Shown: positions 44,049 to 53,921, counted from the first letter of the stretch. The stretch: 64,000 nucleotides of DNA from Cohnella endophytica (GCF_003628305.1 NZ_RBZM01000004.1:372001-436000); one strand, 5' to 3'. A program made the numbers and translations. The notes: generated by a model not told the origin, from the letters alone.

Positions 44049-44310
44049 ATAATCGTTATTGTCTCTGCGAAGGAGAAAGTAACCGAATACCGTTAGCAAG
44101 CTCAGCGAGCCGGGAATGGTGCAAGCCCGGAGGACACGGATCGGCGAAGGGCGCTCTGGAGAGATTTCGCAACTTTGAGGAGGGCTTCCGTGTACCGGCG
44201 CTATGATGCCGGACGCAATCGGGAAGCCAAGTAGGGTGGAACCGCGGGAATGCTCAGCTCCCGTCCCTATGTCTGTTCAGGCAGACGTAGGGACAGGGGC
44301 TTTTTATGTT
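44049..44310 (+). ncRNA. T-box riboswitch, glycine type, upstream of glyQS
   Basis: The leader contains the invariant T-box AGGGTGGAACCGCG (44233-44246), an AGTA stem I motif (44078-44081) and the distal stem I segment AGCGAGCCGGGAATGGTG. A GGC triplet in GAAGGGC (44150-44152) is the likely specifier for tRNA-Gly. The terminator stem at 44256 competes with the antiterminator formed by the T-box sequence. Uncharged tRNA-Gly would stabilise the antiterminator and turn on glyQ and glyS. The exact specifier position is inferred. The 325-bp gap between recO and glyQ is taken up by this element and its promoter. Confidence 0.95.
44256..44305 (+). terminator. T-box-controlled terminator
   Basis: AGCTCCCGTCCCTATGTCTG pairs with CAGACGTAGGGACAGGGGCT, with minor mismatches, followed by TTTTT. 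It ends the glyQS leader when tRNA-Gly is charged. Confidence 0.93.
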
Positions 44311-44341
44311 GTAAAGACACTCGCCAAAGGAGCGAAAAAGA

Positions 44342-45229
44342 ATGAATTTTCAACAAATGACGTTAACGCTGCAGCAATTTTGGGCGGAACAGAACTGCAT
44401 CGTCGTTCAGCCGTACGACACGGAGAAGGGTGCGGGTACGATGAATCCGATGACGTTCCTTCGCGCGATCGGACCTGAGCCGTGGAACGTAGCTTACGTG
44501 GAGCCTTCCAGAAGGCCGGCGGACGGCCGTTACGGCGAGAACCCGAACCGACTGTACCAGCATCATCAGTTCCAAGTTATCATGAAGCCGTCTCCGGATA
44601 ACATCCAGGAGCTGTATTTGGAAAGCTTGAAGAAGCTAGGCATCGATCCGCTACATCATGATATTCGTTTCGTCGAGGATAACTGGGAATCTCCAACGTT
44701 AGGAGCTTGGGGGCTTGGTTGGGAAGTGTGGCTGGACGGCATGGAAGTGACTCAGTTCACGTACTTCCAGCAAGTAGGAGGCATCGATTGCCATCCGGTC
44801 GCGGTGGAAATCACTTACGGGATGGAGCGGCTCGCTTCCTACATCCAGGACAAGGAGAACGTTTTCGATCTGGAGTGGGTACAGGGCGTCTCTTACGGCG
44901 ACGTCTTCAAGCATCCGGAATACGAGCATTCGAAGTACACGTTCGAGGTGTCGGATACGGCAATGCTGTTCCAACTGTTCTCCACCTACGAGGCGGAAGC
45001 AAAACGGGCGATGGACGAAAACCTTGTTTTCCCGGCGTACGACTACGTGCTGAAATGCTCTCACACGTTTAACCTGTTGGATGCAAGAGGCGCGATCAGC
45101 GTAACGGAGCGCACGGGTTACATTACGAGAGTTCGTAACCTGGCTCGCCAAGTGGCGGCTACGTTCCTGCAGGAGCGGGAACGTCTTGAATTCCCTCTGC
45201 TGAAGAAAGGAGCGGCGAACAATGGCTAA
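44342..45229 (+). CDS. glyQ: Glycyl-tRNA synthetase alpha subunit
   Basis: The 295-residue subunit ([54 protein letters not shown]) is the class II catalytic half of the bacterial alpha2beta2 glycyl-tRNA synthetase. AAAGGAGCG precedes the ATG. Expression is set by the T-box leader. It overlaps glyS by 8 bp, fitting equal synthesis of both subunits. Confidence 0.98.
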   Translation: MNFQQMTLTLQQFWAEQNCIVVQPYDTEKGAGTMNPMTFLRAIGPEPWNVAYVEPSRRPADGRYGENPNRLYQHHQFQVIMKPSPDNIQELYLESLKKLGIDPLHHDIRFVEDNWESPTLGAWGLGWEVWLDGMEVTQFTYFQQVGGIDCHPVAVEITYGMERLASYIQDKENVFDLEWVQGVSYGDVFKHPEYEHSKYTFEVSDTAMLFQLFSTYEAEAKRAMDENLVFPAYDYVLKCSHTFNLLDARGAISVTERTGYITRVRNLARQVAATFLQERERLEFPLLKKGAANNG

Positions 45230-47303
45230 GGACTTATTGCTGGAGATCGGATTGGAAGAGGTGCCTGCCCGCTTCGTGCGCGCGGCCATGGAGCAATTGA
45301 AGGACAAGACGGAGAAATGGCTTTCGGATAGCCGATTGGACTTCGCGGAAGTAAAAGCTTACGCGACGCCGCGCAGGCTTGCGGTGCTCGTGTCCGGGCT
45401 GGCCGACAAACAAGAAGACGTAAGCGAGGAAGTCAAAGGTCCGTCCCGCAAAATCGCGTACGACGAGAACAGCGGCTGGAGCAAACCCGCGCTCGGTTTC
45501 GCGCGCAGCCAAGGCGTCGAGCCGGACTCGCTGTTCATTCGCGAAGTCGCGAACATCGAATATATTTTCGCCACGAAAAGCAGTATCGGAGTAGAGACGG
45601 CTTCCTTGTTGTCCGAGGCGTTGCCGGCGCTCGTTACTTCGCTTACTTTCCCTAAAAATATGAGATGGGGCAGCTACGAGCTCCGTTACGTTCGTCCGAT
45701 CCGTTGGCTCGTCGCGCTTCATGGGAACGAAGTCGTACCGTTCGAGATTACCGGCGTCAAGTCCGGCAACGTTACGCGAGGACACCGGTTCCTGGGTGGA
45801 GAGACGACGATCGAGGAGCCTGCCGTTTACGCGGAGCGATTGCTCGCGCAGCATGTAATCGTGGACGTAGAACAACGGGAGCAAGCGATTGTCGCCGGCA
45901 TTCAAAGCCTGTCCACGGAACGTGGCTGGAATATCGCGGTGAAGGACGACTTGTTGGAAGAAGTACTGTTCCTCGTCGAAACGCCGACCGTGCTGACCGG
46001 TTCGTTCGACCCGTCGTTCCTGAACATCCCGCAAGAAGTGTTGATTACTTCGATGCGCGAGCATCAACGGTACTTCCCTGTGCTCGACGGTGAGGGCAAG
46101 CTGCTTCCGCACTTCGTAACGGTTCGCAACGGCGATAACGTATCGCTAGACGTCGTATCCAGAGGTAACGAGAAGGTGCTCCGCGCCAGGCTGTCAGATG
46201 CGAAGTTTTTCTACGAGGAAGACAAGAAGCTGGTCATCGCAAGCGCGCTCGCGAAGCTGGAGAACGTCGTGTATCACGAAGAACTAGGCACTGTAGCCGA
46301 CAAAGTGCGTCGCGTTCGCAAAGTCGCCGATCAGATCGCCCGTCAGCTGCGCGTTGACGCGGAAACGCTAGACGACGTAGACCGTACGGCGGATATTTGC
46401 AAATTCGATCTCGTGTCGCAGATGGTATACGAGTTTCCCGAGCTCCAAGGCATCATGGGCGAAGATTACGCCCGTAAGGCCGGCGAGCGGGAAACGGTCG
46501 CGAAGGCGATCAACGAGCACTATTCTCCTCGGAACGCGGGCGACCGCCCTGCGGCTTCGATCGTCGGCGCGATCGTCGGCATCGCCGACAAGCTCGATAC
46601 GATCGCGGGTTGCTTCTCGATCGGCATTATTCCGACGGGTTCGCAGGATCCATACGCCTTGCGTCGTCAAGCGGCAGGTATCGTGAATACGCTCCTGGCT
46701 CACGAAATGGAGATCACGCTCGACGAGTTGTTCCGAATCGCTCTCGACGTGCAAGCGGAACGCGGCTTGAAGCGCGATGCGTTCGATATTTCCAAGGACA
46801 TGAACGAATTTTTCGCGCTTCGGATCAAAAACCTGCTGTCCGATCAATCGATCCGTTACGACGTCGTGGATGCGGTCCTCGGCGCGGGGGTCAAAGATAT
46901 TCGGCGTACGTTGCTTCGGGCGCAAGCTTTGCAAGCCGTCCATGCGGATGGCGATAAATCGGACTTCCGTCCGGCGGTAGAGGCATTTAATCGGGTGTGC
47001 AACCTGGCTGCCAAATCCGATTCCAAACAAGTGGACGCGAAGCTGTTCGCCGATGCGGCGGAAGAGCGGCTGTACGAAGCTTGGCAGAAAGCGCACGGCG
47101 TCATGCTAAACGCTACCGCTCAAGCGAATCTGACGGAGGCGTTGTCGGCGCTGTCGTCCTTGAGCAAGCCGATCGCGGAGTTTTTCGAAGCGGTTATGGT
47201 AATGGCCGAAGACGAAGCGTTGCGTCGCAATCGCTTGGCGCTGTTGTCGTTAGTCGCGGACGACGTGAAGCAGTTCGCGGATTTCTCCAAGCTTACGGGC
47301 TGA
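45222..47303 (+). CDS. glyS: Glycyl-tRNA synthetase beta subunit
   Basis: The 693-residue protein ([25 protein letters not shown]-like [20 protein letters not shown]) is the beta subunit, which binds tRNA-Gly and carries an HD-like domain and an anticodon-binding C-terminus. The ATG at 45222 lies inside the end of glyQ behind GAAAGGAGCG. It completes the alpha2beta2 enzyme and ends 82 bp before ppsR. Confidence 0.98.
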   Translation: MAKDLLLEIGLEEVPARFVRAAMEQLKDKTEKWLSDSRLDFAEVKAYATPRRLAVLVSGLADKQEDVSEEVKGPSRKIAYDENSGWSKPALGFARSQGVEPDSLFIREVANIEYIFATKSSIGVETASLLSEALPALVTSLTFPKNMRWGSYELRYVRPIRWLVALHGNEVVPFEITGVKSGNVTRGHRFLGGETTIEEPAVYAERLLAQHVIVDVEQREQAIVAGIQSLSTERGWNIAVKDDLLEEVLFLVETPTVLTGSFDPSFLNIPQEVLITSMREHQRYFPVLDGEGKLLPHFVTVRNGDNVSLDVVSRGNEKVLRARLSDAKFFYEEDKKLVIASALAKLENVVYHEELGTVADKVRRVRKVADQIARQLRVDAETLDDVDRTADICKFDLVSQMVYEFPELQGIMGEDYARKAGERETVAKAINEHYSPRNAGDRPAASIVGAIVGIADKLDTIAGCFSIGIIPTGSQDPYALRRQAAGIVNTLLAHEMEITLDELFRIALDVQAERGLKRDAFDISKDMNEFFALRIKNLLSDQSIRYDVVDAVLGAGVKDIRRTLLRAQALQAVHADGDKSDFRPAVEAFNRVCNLAAKSDSKQVDAKLFADAAEERLYEAWQKAHGVMLNATAQANLTEALSALSSLSKPIAEFFEAVMVMAEDEALRRNRLALLSLVADDVKQFADFSKLTG

Positions 47304-47385
47304 TTCCAGGCGTTTACGACATATTGGAAATGGCTAATGAAACCGAATGAAGCAAGTTAAGCATTTAACGGAAGGAGTTGGCGAT

Positions 47386-48192
47386 ATGTCACCCTCAAGC
47401 GTGACCGTATACGTCGTGTCCGATTCCGCAGGAGATACGGGCGAGCTGGCGGTCAGGGCCGCGGCCGCCCAGTTTCACCCGTTGTCCGTGCAGATCCGGC
47501 GTGCCGCGTTTATCCAGACGCGCGAAGGCATCGACGCTTTGGTTACCGCGGCGCAATTGGATAACAGCATCGTGTTATACACGCTGGTTATTCCGTTCTT
47601 GCGAGATTACATGGTCGAAAGGGCGAAACAGGCGAAATTGACGGCGATCGATTTGCTCGGTCCGCTGATCGATAGCTTGGAGCGGACGCTAGGCCACGAG
47701 TCCCGTCATGAACCCGGATTAAACCACGTGCTGGACGCGGATTATTTCCGCAAGGTGGAAGCGGTCGAATTCGCGGTGCGCTACGATGACGCCAGGGACG
47801 TGACCGGCATTCTGAAGGCGGACATCGTGCTTGTGGGCGTCTCCAGAACGTCCAAAACCCCGCTATCCATGGTGCTCGCGCACAAGACGTTTAAGGTAGC
47901 TAACGTTCCGCTGATCCCGGAGCTCGTTCCCCCTAAAGAATTATATTTGGCGTCTCCTCACAAAGTAATCGGACTGACGATCGATCCGAATTCGCTCAAC
48001 GCGATCCGCAAGGAACGTTTGAAAGCGTTAGGCCTGCCGGACTCGGCGCCTTACGCGACGTCCGAGCGGATTCTGAAGGAGCTGGATCACGCGAAAGCGG
48101 TCATGGACAAAATCGGCTGCATCGTCATCGACGTGTCCAACAAAGCCGTAGAGGAAACGGCGAGCTTGATTTTGGAGCATTTTCAGCGCTGA
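47386..48192 (+). CDS. Pyruvate, phosphate dikinase regulatory protein (PpsR/DUF299 family, YqfL)
   Basis: The 268-residue protein has VTVYVVSDSAGDTGELAV at the N-terminus and the P-loop-like GVSRTSKTPLSMVLA, both typical of the bifunctional kinase/pyrophosphorylase that switches pyruvate phosphate dikinase or PEP synthase on and off by threonine phosphorylation. ATG 47386 follows AAGGAG; the in-frame ATG at 47347 has no ribosome site. In Bacillus subtilis the equivalent (yqfL) also follows glyS, with ccpN between them; no ccpN is present here. A terminator follows at 48241. Confidence 0.93.
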   Translation: MSPSSVTVYVVSDSAGDTGELAVRAAAAQFHPLSVQIRRAAFIQTREGIDALVTAAQLDNSIVLYTLVIPFLRDYMVERAKQAKLTAIDLLGPLIDSLERTLGHESRHEPGLNHVLDADYFRKVEAVEFAVRYDDARDVTGILKADIVLVGVSRTSKTPLSMVLAHKTFKVANVPLIPELVPPKELYLASPHKVIGLTIDPNSLNAIRKERLKALGLPDSAPYATSERILKELDHAKAVMDKIGCIVIDVSNKAVEETASLILEHFQR

Positions 48193-48240
48193 TTGCACGG
48201 ATACCGAACGGGTCCATTCAAAAATCATTTACGCACAAGA

Positions 48241-48265
48241 AGAGAACCGCGAGGTTCTCTTTTTG
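48241..48265 (+). terminator. Rho-independent terminator after ppsR
   Basis: AGAGAACC pairs with GGTTCTCT (8 bp, loop GCGA), followed by TTTTT. It closes the glyQS-ppsR transcript, just before the hairpin array. Confidence 0.92.
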
Positions 48266-48335
48266 CGCGTATTACGGAGACCTAAGTAACAACGCTACCA
48301 GCAGGCAGAAAATCCGTACCGAGAGCCCCTATCGA

Positions 48336-48690
48336 GCATCAGTTAGTTTGTCTCGCGAAGTAATTCCGTGCCGAGAGCTCCATTCGAGCATCAGTTAGTT
48401 CGTCTCGCGAAGTAACTCCGTGCCGAGAGTTCCATTCGAGCATCAGTTAGTTTGTCTCGCGAAGTAACTCCGTGCCGAGAGCTCCATTCGAGTAGCAGTT
48501 AGTTCGTCTCGCGAAGTAACTCCGTGCTAAGAGCCCCAATCGAACGGTAGTTAGTTCGTCTCGCGAAGTAACTCCGTGCTGAGAGCCCCAATCGAACAGT
48601 AGTTAGTTCGTCTCGCGAGGTAATTCCCTACCGAGAGCCACAATCGAGCATCAGTTAGTTCGTCTCGCGAAGTAACTCCGTGATGAGCAC
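48336..48690. repeat. Tandem array of 52-bp hairpin repeats (seven units)
   Basis: Each unit holds AGTTAGTTYG-TCTCG-CGAAGTAACT, a 10-bp arm pair with one G-G mismatch and a TCTCG loop. A linker of about 27 nt follows (TCCGTGCYGAGAGYYCCAWTCGARCATC type). Cores start at 48341, 48393, 48445, 48497, 48549, 48601 and 48653, so the step is exactly 52 bp. A C-to-T change in the left arm (TTTG instead of TTCG in copies 1 and 3) gives a G-U pair, so pairing is kept. A degenerate half unit may lie at 48270-48335. Together with the terminator the array fills the 598-bp gap between ppsR and the next gene. Confidence 0.92.
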
Positions 48691-48790
48691 TTCCGACGGA
48701 CTTTCCTAGGTCTCTACCTGCATGGTTTCCCTTCGAACTGGGTAATAATACTGGGAAAACTCAACTAGAGAGACTTGGAGGTGATGTTGC

Positions 48791-50356
48791 TTGCCCGTTC
48801 TCAGGATGGGAAAAAAGTTCGTGATCGCGGTCGCCGCTACCGTCTTCGCGTTGGAATTCGTTTTCGGCTATTATTTGGCTCATATTTACGGATTTATGTC
48901 GGGAGACGCATCAAGCCGCGTCGCGAACGCATTTTACGTCCTGTATAGCCGGAACCCGGCATTGGCTAACATCGGCTTCGTATGGGGACCGTTGCCGAGC
49001 CTGTTGGAAATGATTCCTTTGCTGTTTAATCCGTTCTTCCCGTTGCTTGCTTCTTCGGGTATTGCCGCCGTGCTCGTCAGCAGCTTGTTCGCGGCATCGT
49101 CCGCGGCGGTCCTGATGAGAATCGCCTTGGATTACGGCCTCGGCAAGTGGCGGAGCCTGGCGCTCGTCGCGCTCTATTCGCTGAATCCCTATATTTTCTA
49201 CTATGGAGCGAACGGACTTACCGAAGTCATGTTCATTTATTTTATTCAAGCGATCGTTGTCCATCTTGCGCTATGGCTCAAGGACGGCAACGTTCGATCT
49301 CTCATCGTCGTGTCTCTCGCGTTGGGTTTGGCTTTCTGGATGCGCTACGAGGCGATTACGCTTGCCGCCGGCGTAGCCATGGTAATCGCGGTAGGCATTT
49401 ATCGGAATAAAGCGGAGGGAAGCGGCAGGCGCTACAAGTGGACGAAGCTCGAAGCGGCTTGGATCGTCGTCCTTACTCCGTTCGTATTCTCCGTGTGCTG
49501 TTGGATTTTCTATAATTATACGATTATGGGCAACGGCTTTTATTTTCTGAACTCTTCCTATAGCAATCTTGGGCAAGCGGAGCTGATCAAGAGCAATCCG
49601 GAGTTCGCTTCGCTCGTCGGCGATCCGATCGCCGCGGCCGTATTCGTCATGAAGAAAAACGCCTATTTTAGCCTCCCGCTGCTAGCAATCGTTGCCTTGC
49701 GCGTTGCGGAAAAACGCCTGTTGAGGAAAGATTTTCTCGTCCTTCTGATTTTGATCGTCTCGTTAAGCGCGATGCAATACGGCTTGTTGGTAAAAGGGAG
49801 TTCGGCCGCATGGATCCGATACTTCATGTACCCGCTTCCGGTCGTCGCGGCATGGATCCCTTATGAACTCAGTCAGGCGAAATTTCGCAAAACCGCGTTC
49901 GCGGGTTATGCCGCGGCCATGCTCGTTAGCGCTTGGGTTCTGTTGGCCATGATGAACAATCCGGCGGTCGCATCCGACGAGTACGAGGCTTTTCGAAGGG
50001 GGAAGCTTTACGACGAACAGCAGGCAGGACAAGCCGCGAGCCGATATTTGAACGAGAATTATCCCGACAGCATGACGCTGACCGATTCGTTCAGCAGTTT
50101 CCGCATCATTATGGGCAGCGATCGTCCCCGGAAATTCGTGATCACGAGCGATCGGGATTTCCGGAGGATGCTTGAGGATCCGCAGGGTAGTGCGGTCGAA
50201 CTCATTCTAGTCCCGAATCCGCAAGCGGTGCTGACGTTGGACGCGGTAAACCGGGAATACCCCCGCCTCTACGAGGAAGGGGCGCCATGGGCCACGCTAT
50301 TGAAACAGTTCGACGATTATTGGAGATTGTATCGGGTTAATCATAACGTTTCGTAG
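48791..50356 (+). CDS. GT-C-type membrane glycosyltransferase (family 39-like)
   Basis: The 521-residue integral membrane protein has about ten hydrophobic helices. Near the first extracytoplasmic loop it carries GFMSGDASSRVANAFYVLYS, with an acidic residue where PMT/GT39-type and related GT-C enzymes hold their catalytic Asp. A soluble tail follows (about residues 400-521). Such enzymes move a sugar from a polyprenyl-phosphate donor to a protein or glycan outside the membrane. Start TTG 48791 follows GGAGGTGATG. It is convergent with the neighbouring family 2 glycosyltransferase gene. Donor and acceptor cannot be told. Confidence 0.75.
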   Translation: MPVLRMGKKFVIAVAATVFALEFVFGYYLAHIYGFMSGDASSRVANAFYVLYSRNPALANIGFVWGPLPSLLEMIPLLFNPFFPLLASSGIAAVLVSSLFAASSAAVLMRIALDYGLGKWRSLALVALYSLNPYIFYYGANGLTEVMFIYFIQAIVVHLALWLKDGNVRSLIVVSLALGLAFWMRYEAITLAAGVAMVIAVGIYRNKAEGSGRRYKWTKLEAAWIVVLTPFVFSVCCWIFYNYTIMGNGFYFLNSSYSNLGQAELIKSNPEFASLVGDPIAAAVFVMKKNAYFSLPLLAIVALRVAEKRLLRKDFLVLLILIVSLSAMQYGLLVKGSSAAWIRYFMYPLPVVAAWIPYELSQAKFRKTAFAGYAAAMLVSAWVLLAMMNNPAVASDEYEAFRRGKLYDEQQAGQAASRYLNENYPDSMTLTDSFSSFRIIMGSDRPRKFVITSDRDFRRMLEDPQGSAVELILVPNPQAVLTLDAVNREYPRLYEEGAPWATLLKQFDDYWRLYRVNHNVS

Positions 50357-50375
50357 TCATCGGCATCATCGGATA

Positions 50376-50407
50376 AAAATTCCTCACGCGGATTCGGATT
50401 CCGCGTG
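50376..50407 (-). terminator. Possible terminator at the end of the MshEN-glycosyltransferase gene
   Basis: Read on the minus strand, CACGCGGA and TCCGCGTG form an 8-bp stem spanning the last codons and the stop. AGGAA and TTTTT follow. The gap before the T-run makes it weak. Confidence 0.4.
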
Positions 50408-52450
50408 GTCCAAGCCATGGATCGTTTTCTCCCAATAGAAGGGTTTCGTAATGAGTTGCCACGCGGCTTTGTAAGAAGCGATGCTCATCATGACCCAATA
50501 CAGCGGGAGCAACAGCGTGTACCGAACCAAGCTATAGGGAATGAGGTCCTGTCCTTTGTTCTCCGTATCGCTGACGATCCAATAAACTCCGACGATGCTG
50601 CTGAAAATAAAGAAGAAATTGCCCAGCATGAATTCGATTGCGGCCATATAGTAGATCGGTCCGGGAAACAGCTGCATGATGAAATCGGGCTTCCAGCCGT
50701 ACCACAGGACGATAAGCAGCCAGAACAACGGGTTAAGCAAAGGAATGGCGGGCGATGCCAGCAGCATGACCTGAAAGCCGACGAATCCTTTGAAGCCAAG
50801 CTCTTTGTATAATTTTATCGGGTTTCTCATGTGCACGAGCCAAGTTTGCATATAACCTTTGATCCAGCGCGAACGTTGACGGATCCAATTGCCGAAGCGG
50901 CTATTGGCTTCTTCCCATGTGCGGGAGTCTACGATCGCGGTCGAATAACCTTCTTTGTACAGACGAACGCCGAGATCCGCATCTTCCGTGACGTTGTAGG
51001 GGTCCCATGCGTTCAGCTTTTTAAGGACGTCGGTCTTGAAATGGTTGGACGTTCCGCCTAGCGGAACCGGAATTCCGAGCTTCATGATGCCGGGCAGCAG
51101 CAGTTCGAACCACATGCTGTATTCTTGTGTAAACCACTTCGTCAACAAGTTCTGCCTGCTATTAAAATAGTTCAGTTTAGCTTGCACGCACGCCGTCGTT
51201 GCGGGACTGTCCCGAAACGTTAAGATGACCTTTTTCAATTGATCCGGATCGGGACGGTCTTCGGCGTCATAGATCACGACGTATTCCCCTCTGGCCCGGA
51301 TCAAGCCGTAATTACAAGCTTTGGGTTTCGTCTTAGGCAAGCTATCGGGCACGATCAAGGTCGTATAGTAAGACGGAAGATCCATGTCATGGAGCATTCG
51401 TTGGGCATCCGTATCGTCCTCTTCGATCAGCAAGCGGATGTCCAGCTTCGCTTTCGGGTAATCCAGTTTGTCCAAGTTGCGTATCAGAGAAGGAATAACT
51501 TCGCTTTCCTTGTACATCGGAACGAGTATCGTATATAACGGCAGCTCCCGCTCGTCGAGCCGTCCCACGAGTTCATCGGAGAAACGGGATTGAACGTTCG
51601 TCCTTGAGCCGTACATGACGATAAGAAACTTTAACGCCGTCATAAGAAAATAAAAGACCTGAACGATCACGCTTACGATAATTACGGTAGTCATGAAATT
51701 CAGCGCCAAGCCGACGACGAAGAGCGCGAATGCGACGATGAACGAAATCAGTTGCGGTTTCGTAAAAGTTACGCTCGCCGAGTTATGGGGTTGCTCTTTG
51801 GCGAGCTTGTCTATGCTTTCTCCGATCATTTCGGTTTCATAGACGAGAGACCAAAGTTTCTCCATTTCGTCGCGCGTGGCAAGCACTTGTTCAATCGGTT
51901 TGCCAAGCTCGGATACGAGTTTCTTAGACATTTCGTCGGATAACGGCTCGGAGACCGCTACCGTAAATCGGTTATAATGCCCGTAAATCACGACCGCTTC
52001 GCACTCGCGGGCAAGTTGCTCGGAAATCTTGATCGAAAAATCGAAATTCCAATGGCTTCCGATACGTCCTATGCGAAATTGATTGGCAATTGCGCGATAC
52101 AAGGCTTCGGCCTCCATGAAGCGCAAAGAGAGCAGGATGTCGCCGAGCTTACCGCCGCTCTTGGCTTGGAAAGCGAGTGCTTGATGCAACTGATCGGGCG
52201 TAAGATGTCCTTCTCGGACGAGAAGGTCGCCCAACCGCTCCTTTTCGGGCAGATCTTGCGTAACGAGAGCAAGGCTGTCCCGAGAAAGAAAGCCCAATTC
52301 GATCAAGATATCGCCTAGCCGGCCGCCGAACCTTCTTTGGTATCTTAGGGCTTCCTCCAACTGCTGCTCCGTAATCGCGTTCCGACGAAGAAGAACATCG
52401 CCGAGACGGCTGATCACAGTGACATCGATTTCATTGGCGTTCGTACTCAT
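50384..52450 (-). CDS. Family 2 glycosyltransferase with two N-terminal MshEN-like domains
   Basis: The 688-residue protein starts with two tandem MshEN modules. The first pairs RLGDVL...LxxAL..Q (residues 15-38) with RLGDIL...Q (44-65). The second pairs RLGDLL...LxxAL..Q (72-95) with KLGDIL...Q (101-124). Each pair has the 5-residue spacer of the known cyclic-di-GMP binding fold. Two membrane helices (about 234-276) precede a GT2 catalytic domain with DAED (395-398), TEDADLG (488-494) and QRSRW (525-529), the QxxRW signature of processive synthases. Further helices follow. It probably makes or extends a polysaccharide across the membrane. It overlaps the guanylyltransferase gene by 4 bp. Confidence 0.88.
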   Translation of the reverse strand: MSTNANEIDVTVISRLGDVLLRRNAITEQQLEEALRYQRRFGGRLGDILIELGFLSRDSLALVTQDLPEKERLGDLLVREGHLTPDQLHQALAFQAKSGGKLGDILLSLRFMEAEALYRAIANQFRIGRIGSHWNFDFSIKISEQLARECEAVVIYGHYNRFTVAVSEPLSDEMSKKLVSELGKPIEQVLATRDEMEKLWSLVYETEMIGESIDKLAKEQPHNSASVTFTKPQLISFIVAFALFVVGLALNFMTTVIIVSVIVQVFYFLMTALKFLIVMYGSRTNVQSRFSDELVGRLDERELPLYTILVPMYKESEVIPSLIRNLDKLDYPKAKLDIRLLIEEDDTDAQRMLHDMDLPSYYTTLIVPDSLPKTKPKACNYGLIRARGEYVVIYDAEDRPDPDQLKKVILTFRDSPATTACVQAKLNYFNSRQNLLTKWFTQEYSMWFELLLPGIMKLGIPVPLGGTSNHFKTDVLKKLNAWDPYNVTEDADLGVRLYKEGYSTAIVDSRTWEEANSRFGNWIRQRSRWIKGYMQTWLVHMRNPIKLYKELGFKGFVGFQVMLLASPAIPLLNPLFWLLIVLWYGWKPDFIMQLFPGPIYYMAAIEFMLGNFFFIFSSIVGVYWIVSDTENKGQDLIPYSLVRYTLLLPLYWVMMSIASYKAAWQLITKPFYWEKTIHGLDHAESESA

Positions 52451-53472
52451 AGCTCCGACTCTCCTTGCTCGGAGGAATCGGGGGAGAGGCGTTCGACTAG
52501 AGGTTTAATCGTGTGCGTGGCGTTCTTATCGCTGATCAGAATACCGTCGGGCCCTGCGGCGATGATCGCATTGCTAATTCCCGTGACAATGATAGGAATG
52601 CTTAGCTGGTTGATGACATAGGTGTCGAGGCAGTTGTCATCCTGTATGACATTATTTCCGTTATCCGGCTCGAACGCGTTCACCATATCGCTCCATGTGC
52701 CCAAATCCGTCCATTTCCCCTCGTACGCGACGCATAAGATGTTCTTTTCAGGCTCGACGACCATGTAATCGAAGCTGATCCTTGGAAAGGCATCGTAGCG
52801 GTCGTATAGTTCTTCATAGCTCCAAGGCAAGTTATGGTCGAGGACGATCTGACGCATTTCATTCAGCTTGAAGGCGAATACGCCTCCGTTCCACAACGCA
52901 TTGCGTTGCATGAAAGCTAGCGCGGACTGCCTGTCCGGCTTCTCGTGGAAGCCTCCGACATAATAATAGGAAGCTTCCGGCGCGGGAAGCGGGATTACGT
53001 ATCCGAACTTCTCCGACGGATGGGTAGGCTTGACGCCGATTAGGCCGATGCGTGCTTTATCCGCGGCGATCAGCCTATCCAAGTCGGTCAAAAGGTCGTA
53101 AAACGAAGGCTCGGTGTAGGCGTCCACGGGCAACACGATAACCGTTTCGTCCGGATTAGCTCCGACATGATGAGCTAAATAAGACGCGGCAAGCGAAATC
53201 GCGGGGAAAGTATCTCTCTGTGCGGGCTCGAGAATAAGAGAGGCCTTCGGACCGAGCTGATCTTCCAGAACGGCTTGATGATGGCGATTCGCTACGACGA
53301 ATATATTGTCCGGACCGAACTTGCGAGCGAGAATGCCCCAGGTGCGCTGTAACATGGATACGGAGCCGCCGGAAGGGTTCCGGATAATTTTCATGAAAGG
53401 CTTCGGCAGGATTTCGCTCGACAGAGGCCATAGCCGCTTGCCGGCTCCGCCGGATAGTAAAAGGATTTTCAA
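52447..53472 (-). CDS. Mannose-1-phosphate guanylyltransferase
   Basis: The 341-residue nucleotidyltransferase has the signature LSGGAGKRLWPLS followed by PKPFM (GxxGxRxxPxxxxKP), with EPAQRDTFPAIS, FGYVIPL, FHEKPD, WNGGVFAFK and EGKWTDLGTW. These are typical of enzymes making GDP-mannose from mannose-1-phosphate. It lacks the C-terminal isomerase domain of bifunctional ManC. The start is TTG 53472, chosen because AGGAGG lies 7 nt upstream; the frame stays open to 53541 without a ribosome site. It shares an operon with the glycosyltransferase that follows with a 4-bp overlap, probably feeding it GDP-mannose or a derived sugar. Confidence 0.88.
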   Translation of the reverse strand: MKILLLSGGAGKRLWPLSSEILPKPFMKIIRNPSGGSVSMLQRTWGILARKFGPDNIFVVANRHHQAVLEDQLGPKASLILEPAQRDTFPAISLAASYLAHHVGANPDETVIVLPVDAYTEPSFYDLLTDLDRLIAADKARIGLIGVKPTHPSEKFGYVIPLPAPEASYYYVGGFHEKPDRQSALAFMQRNALWNGGVFAFKLNEMRQIVLDHNLPWSYEELYDRYDAFPRISFDYMVVEPEKNILCVAYEGKWTDLGTWSDMVNAFEPDNGNNVIQDDNCLDTYVINQLSIPIIVTGISNAIIAAGPDGILISDKNATHTIKPLVERLSPDSSEQGESEL

Positions 53473-53684
53473 AGCAATGCCTCCTACTTGCGAATAGATG
53501 ATAGAGAAATCGTCGATGATGGTGAGTAGAAGCTGTTGCAAACAAAAGGATGTAGTATTATTATCGCAGGTAATAAGAACTAATTATATGAATAAATACA
53601 GGAAAAACGACCTACACCTCTTTTGCAGATAACGTGTTTTGCGATTATGTGAGCATTTTATGAACGATTTACCCGAATTATTGG

Positions 53685-53693
53685 TGTTATAAT
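53685..53693 (+). promoter_or_regulatory. Extended -10 promoter-like element
   Basis: TGTTATAAT fits the extended -10 pattern (TGnTATAAT) and lies about 270 bp before yqxD. No good -35 box was seen. It might make a long leader or a small RNA. Confidence 0.4.
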
Positions 53694-53915
53694 CGGATAT
53701 GGTGTATTCTGTTGAAAATCGAAAATGTCGAAATTTGTTGGTTTTTAGGAGATTTGAACTCCTTGTAACCTATGAACGCGCTATTTCGTATAAGAGAGAA
53801 AGGGAAATTGGGGGGATTTTCCTGTATCCGGACACAGGACGAGTTTCAAATGGGAAGTAATGGGGAACATAAAAATTGATGAAGGAAATGCAGGATTTTG
53901 AATCCGTCTAGCGTA

Positions 53916-53921
53916 TATAAT
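53916..53921 (+). promoter_or_regulatory. Possible -10 box of the yqxD-dnaG-rpoD operon
   Basis: A perfect TATAAT lies 39 bp before the likely yqxD start, in GCGTATATAATATAACG. The -35 region (GGATTT, 53893-53898) is poor, so activity may depend on other factors. Confidence 0.4.

Noticed and set aside
44203..44478. A 91-codon plus-strand frame at the T-box and glyQ start
   Set aside because: It runs through the T-box and terminator and is out of frame with glyQ; no ribosome site is present.
48336..48690. CRISPR array
   Set aside because: The sequence between the hairpin cores is itself repeated, not unique, and no cas gene lies nearby. The same holds for the array at 3.5 kb.
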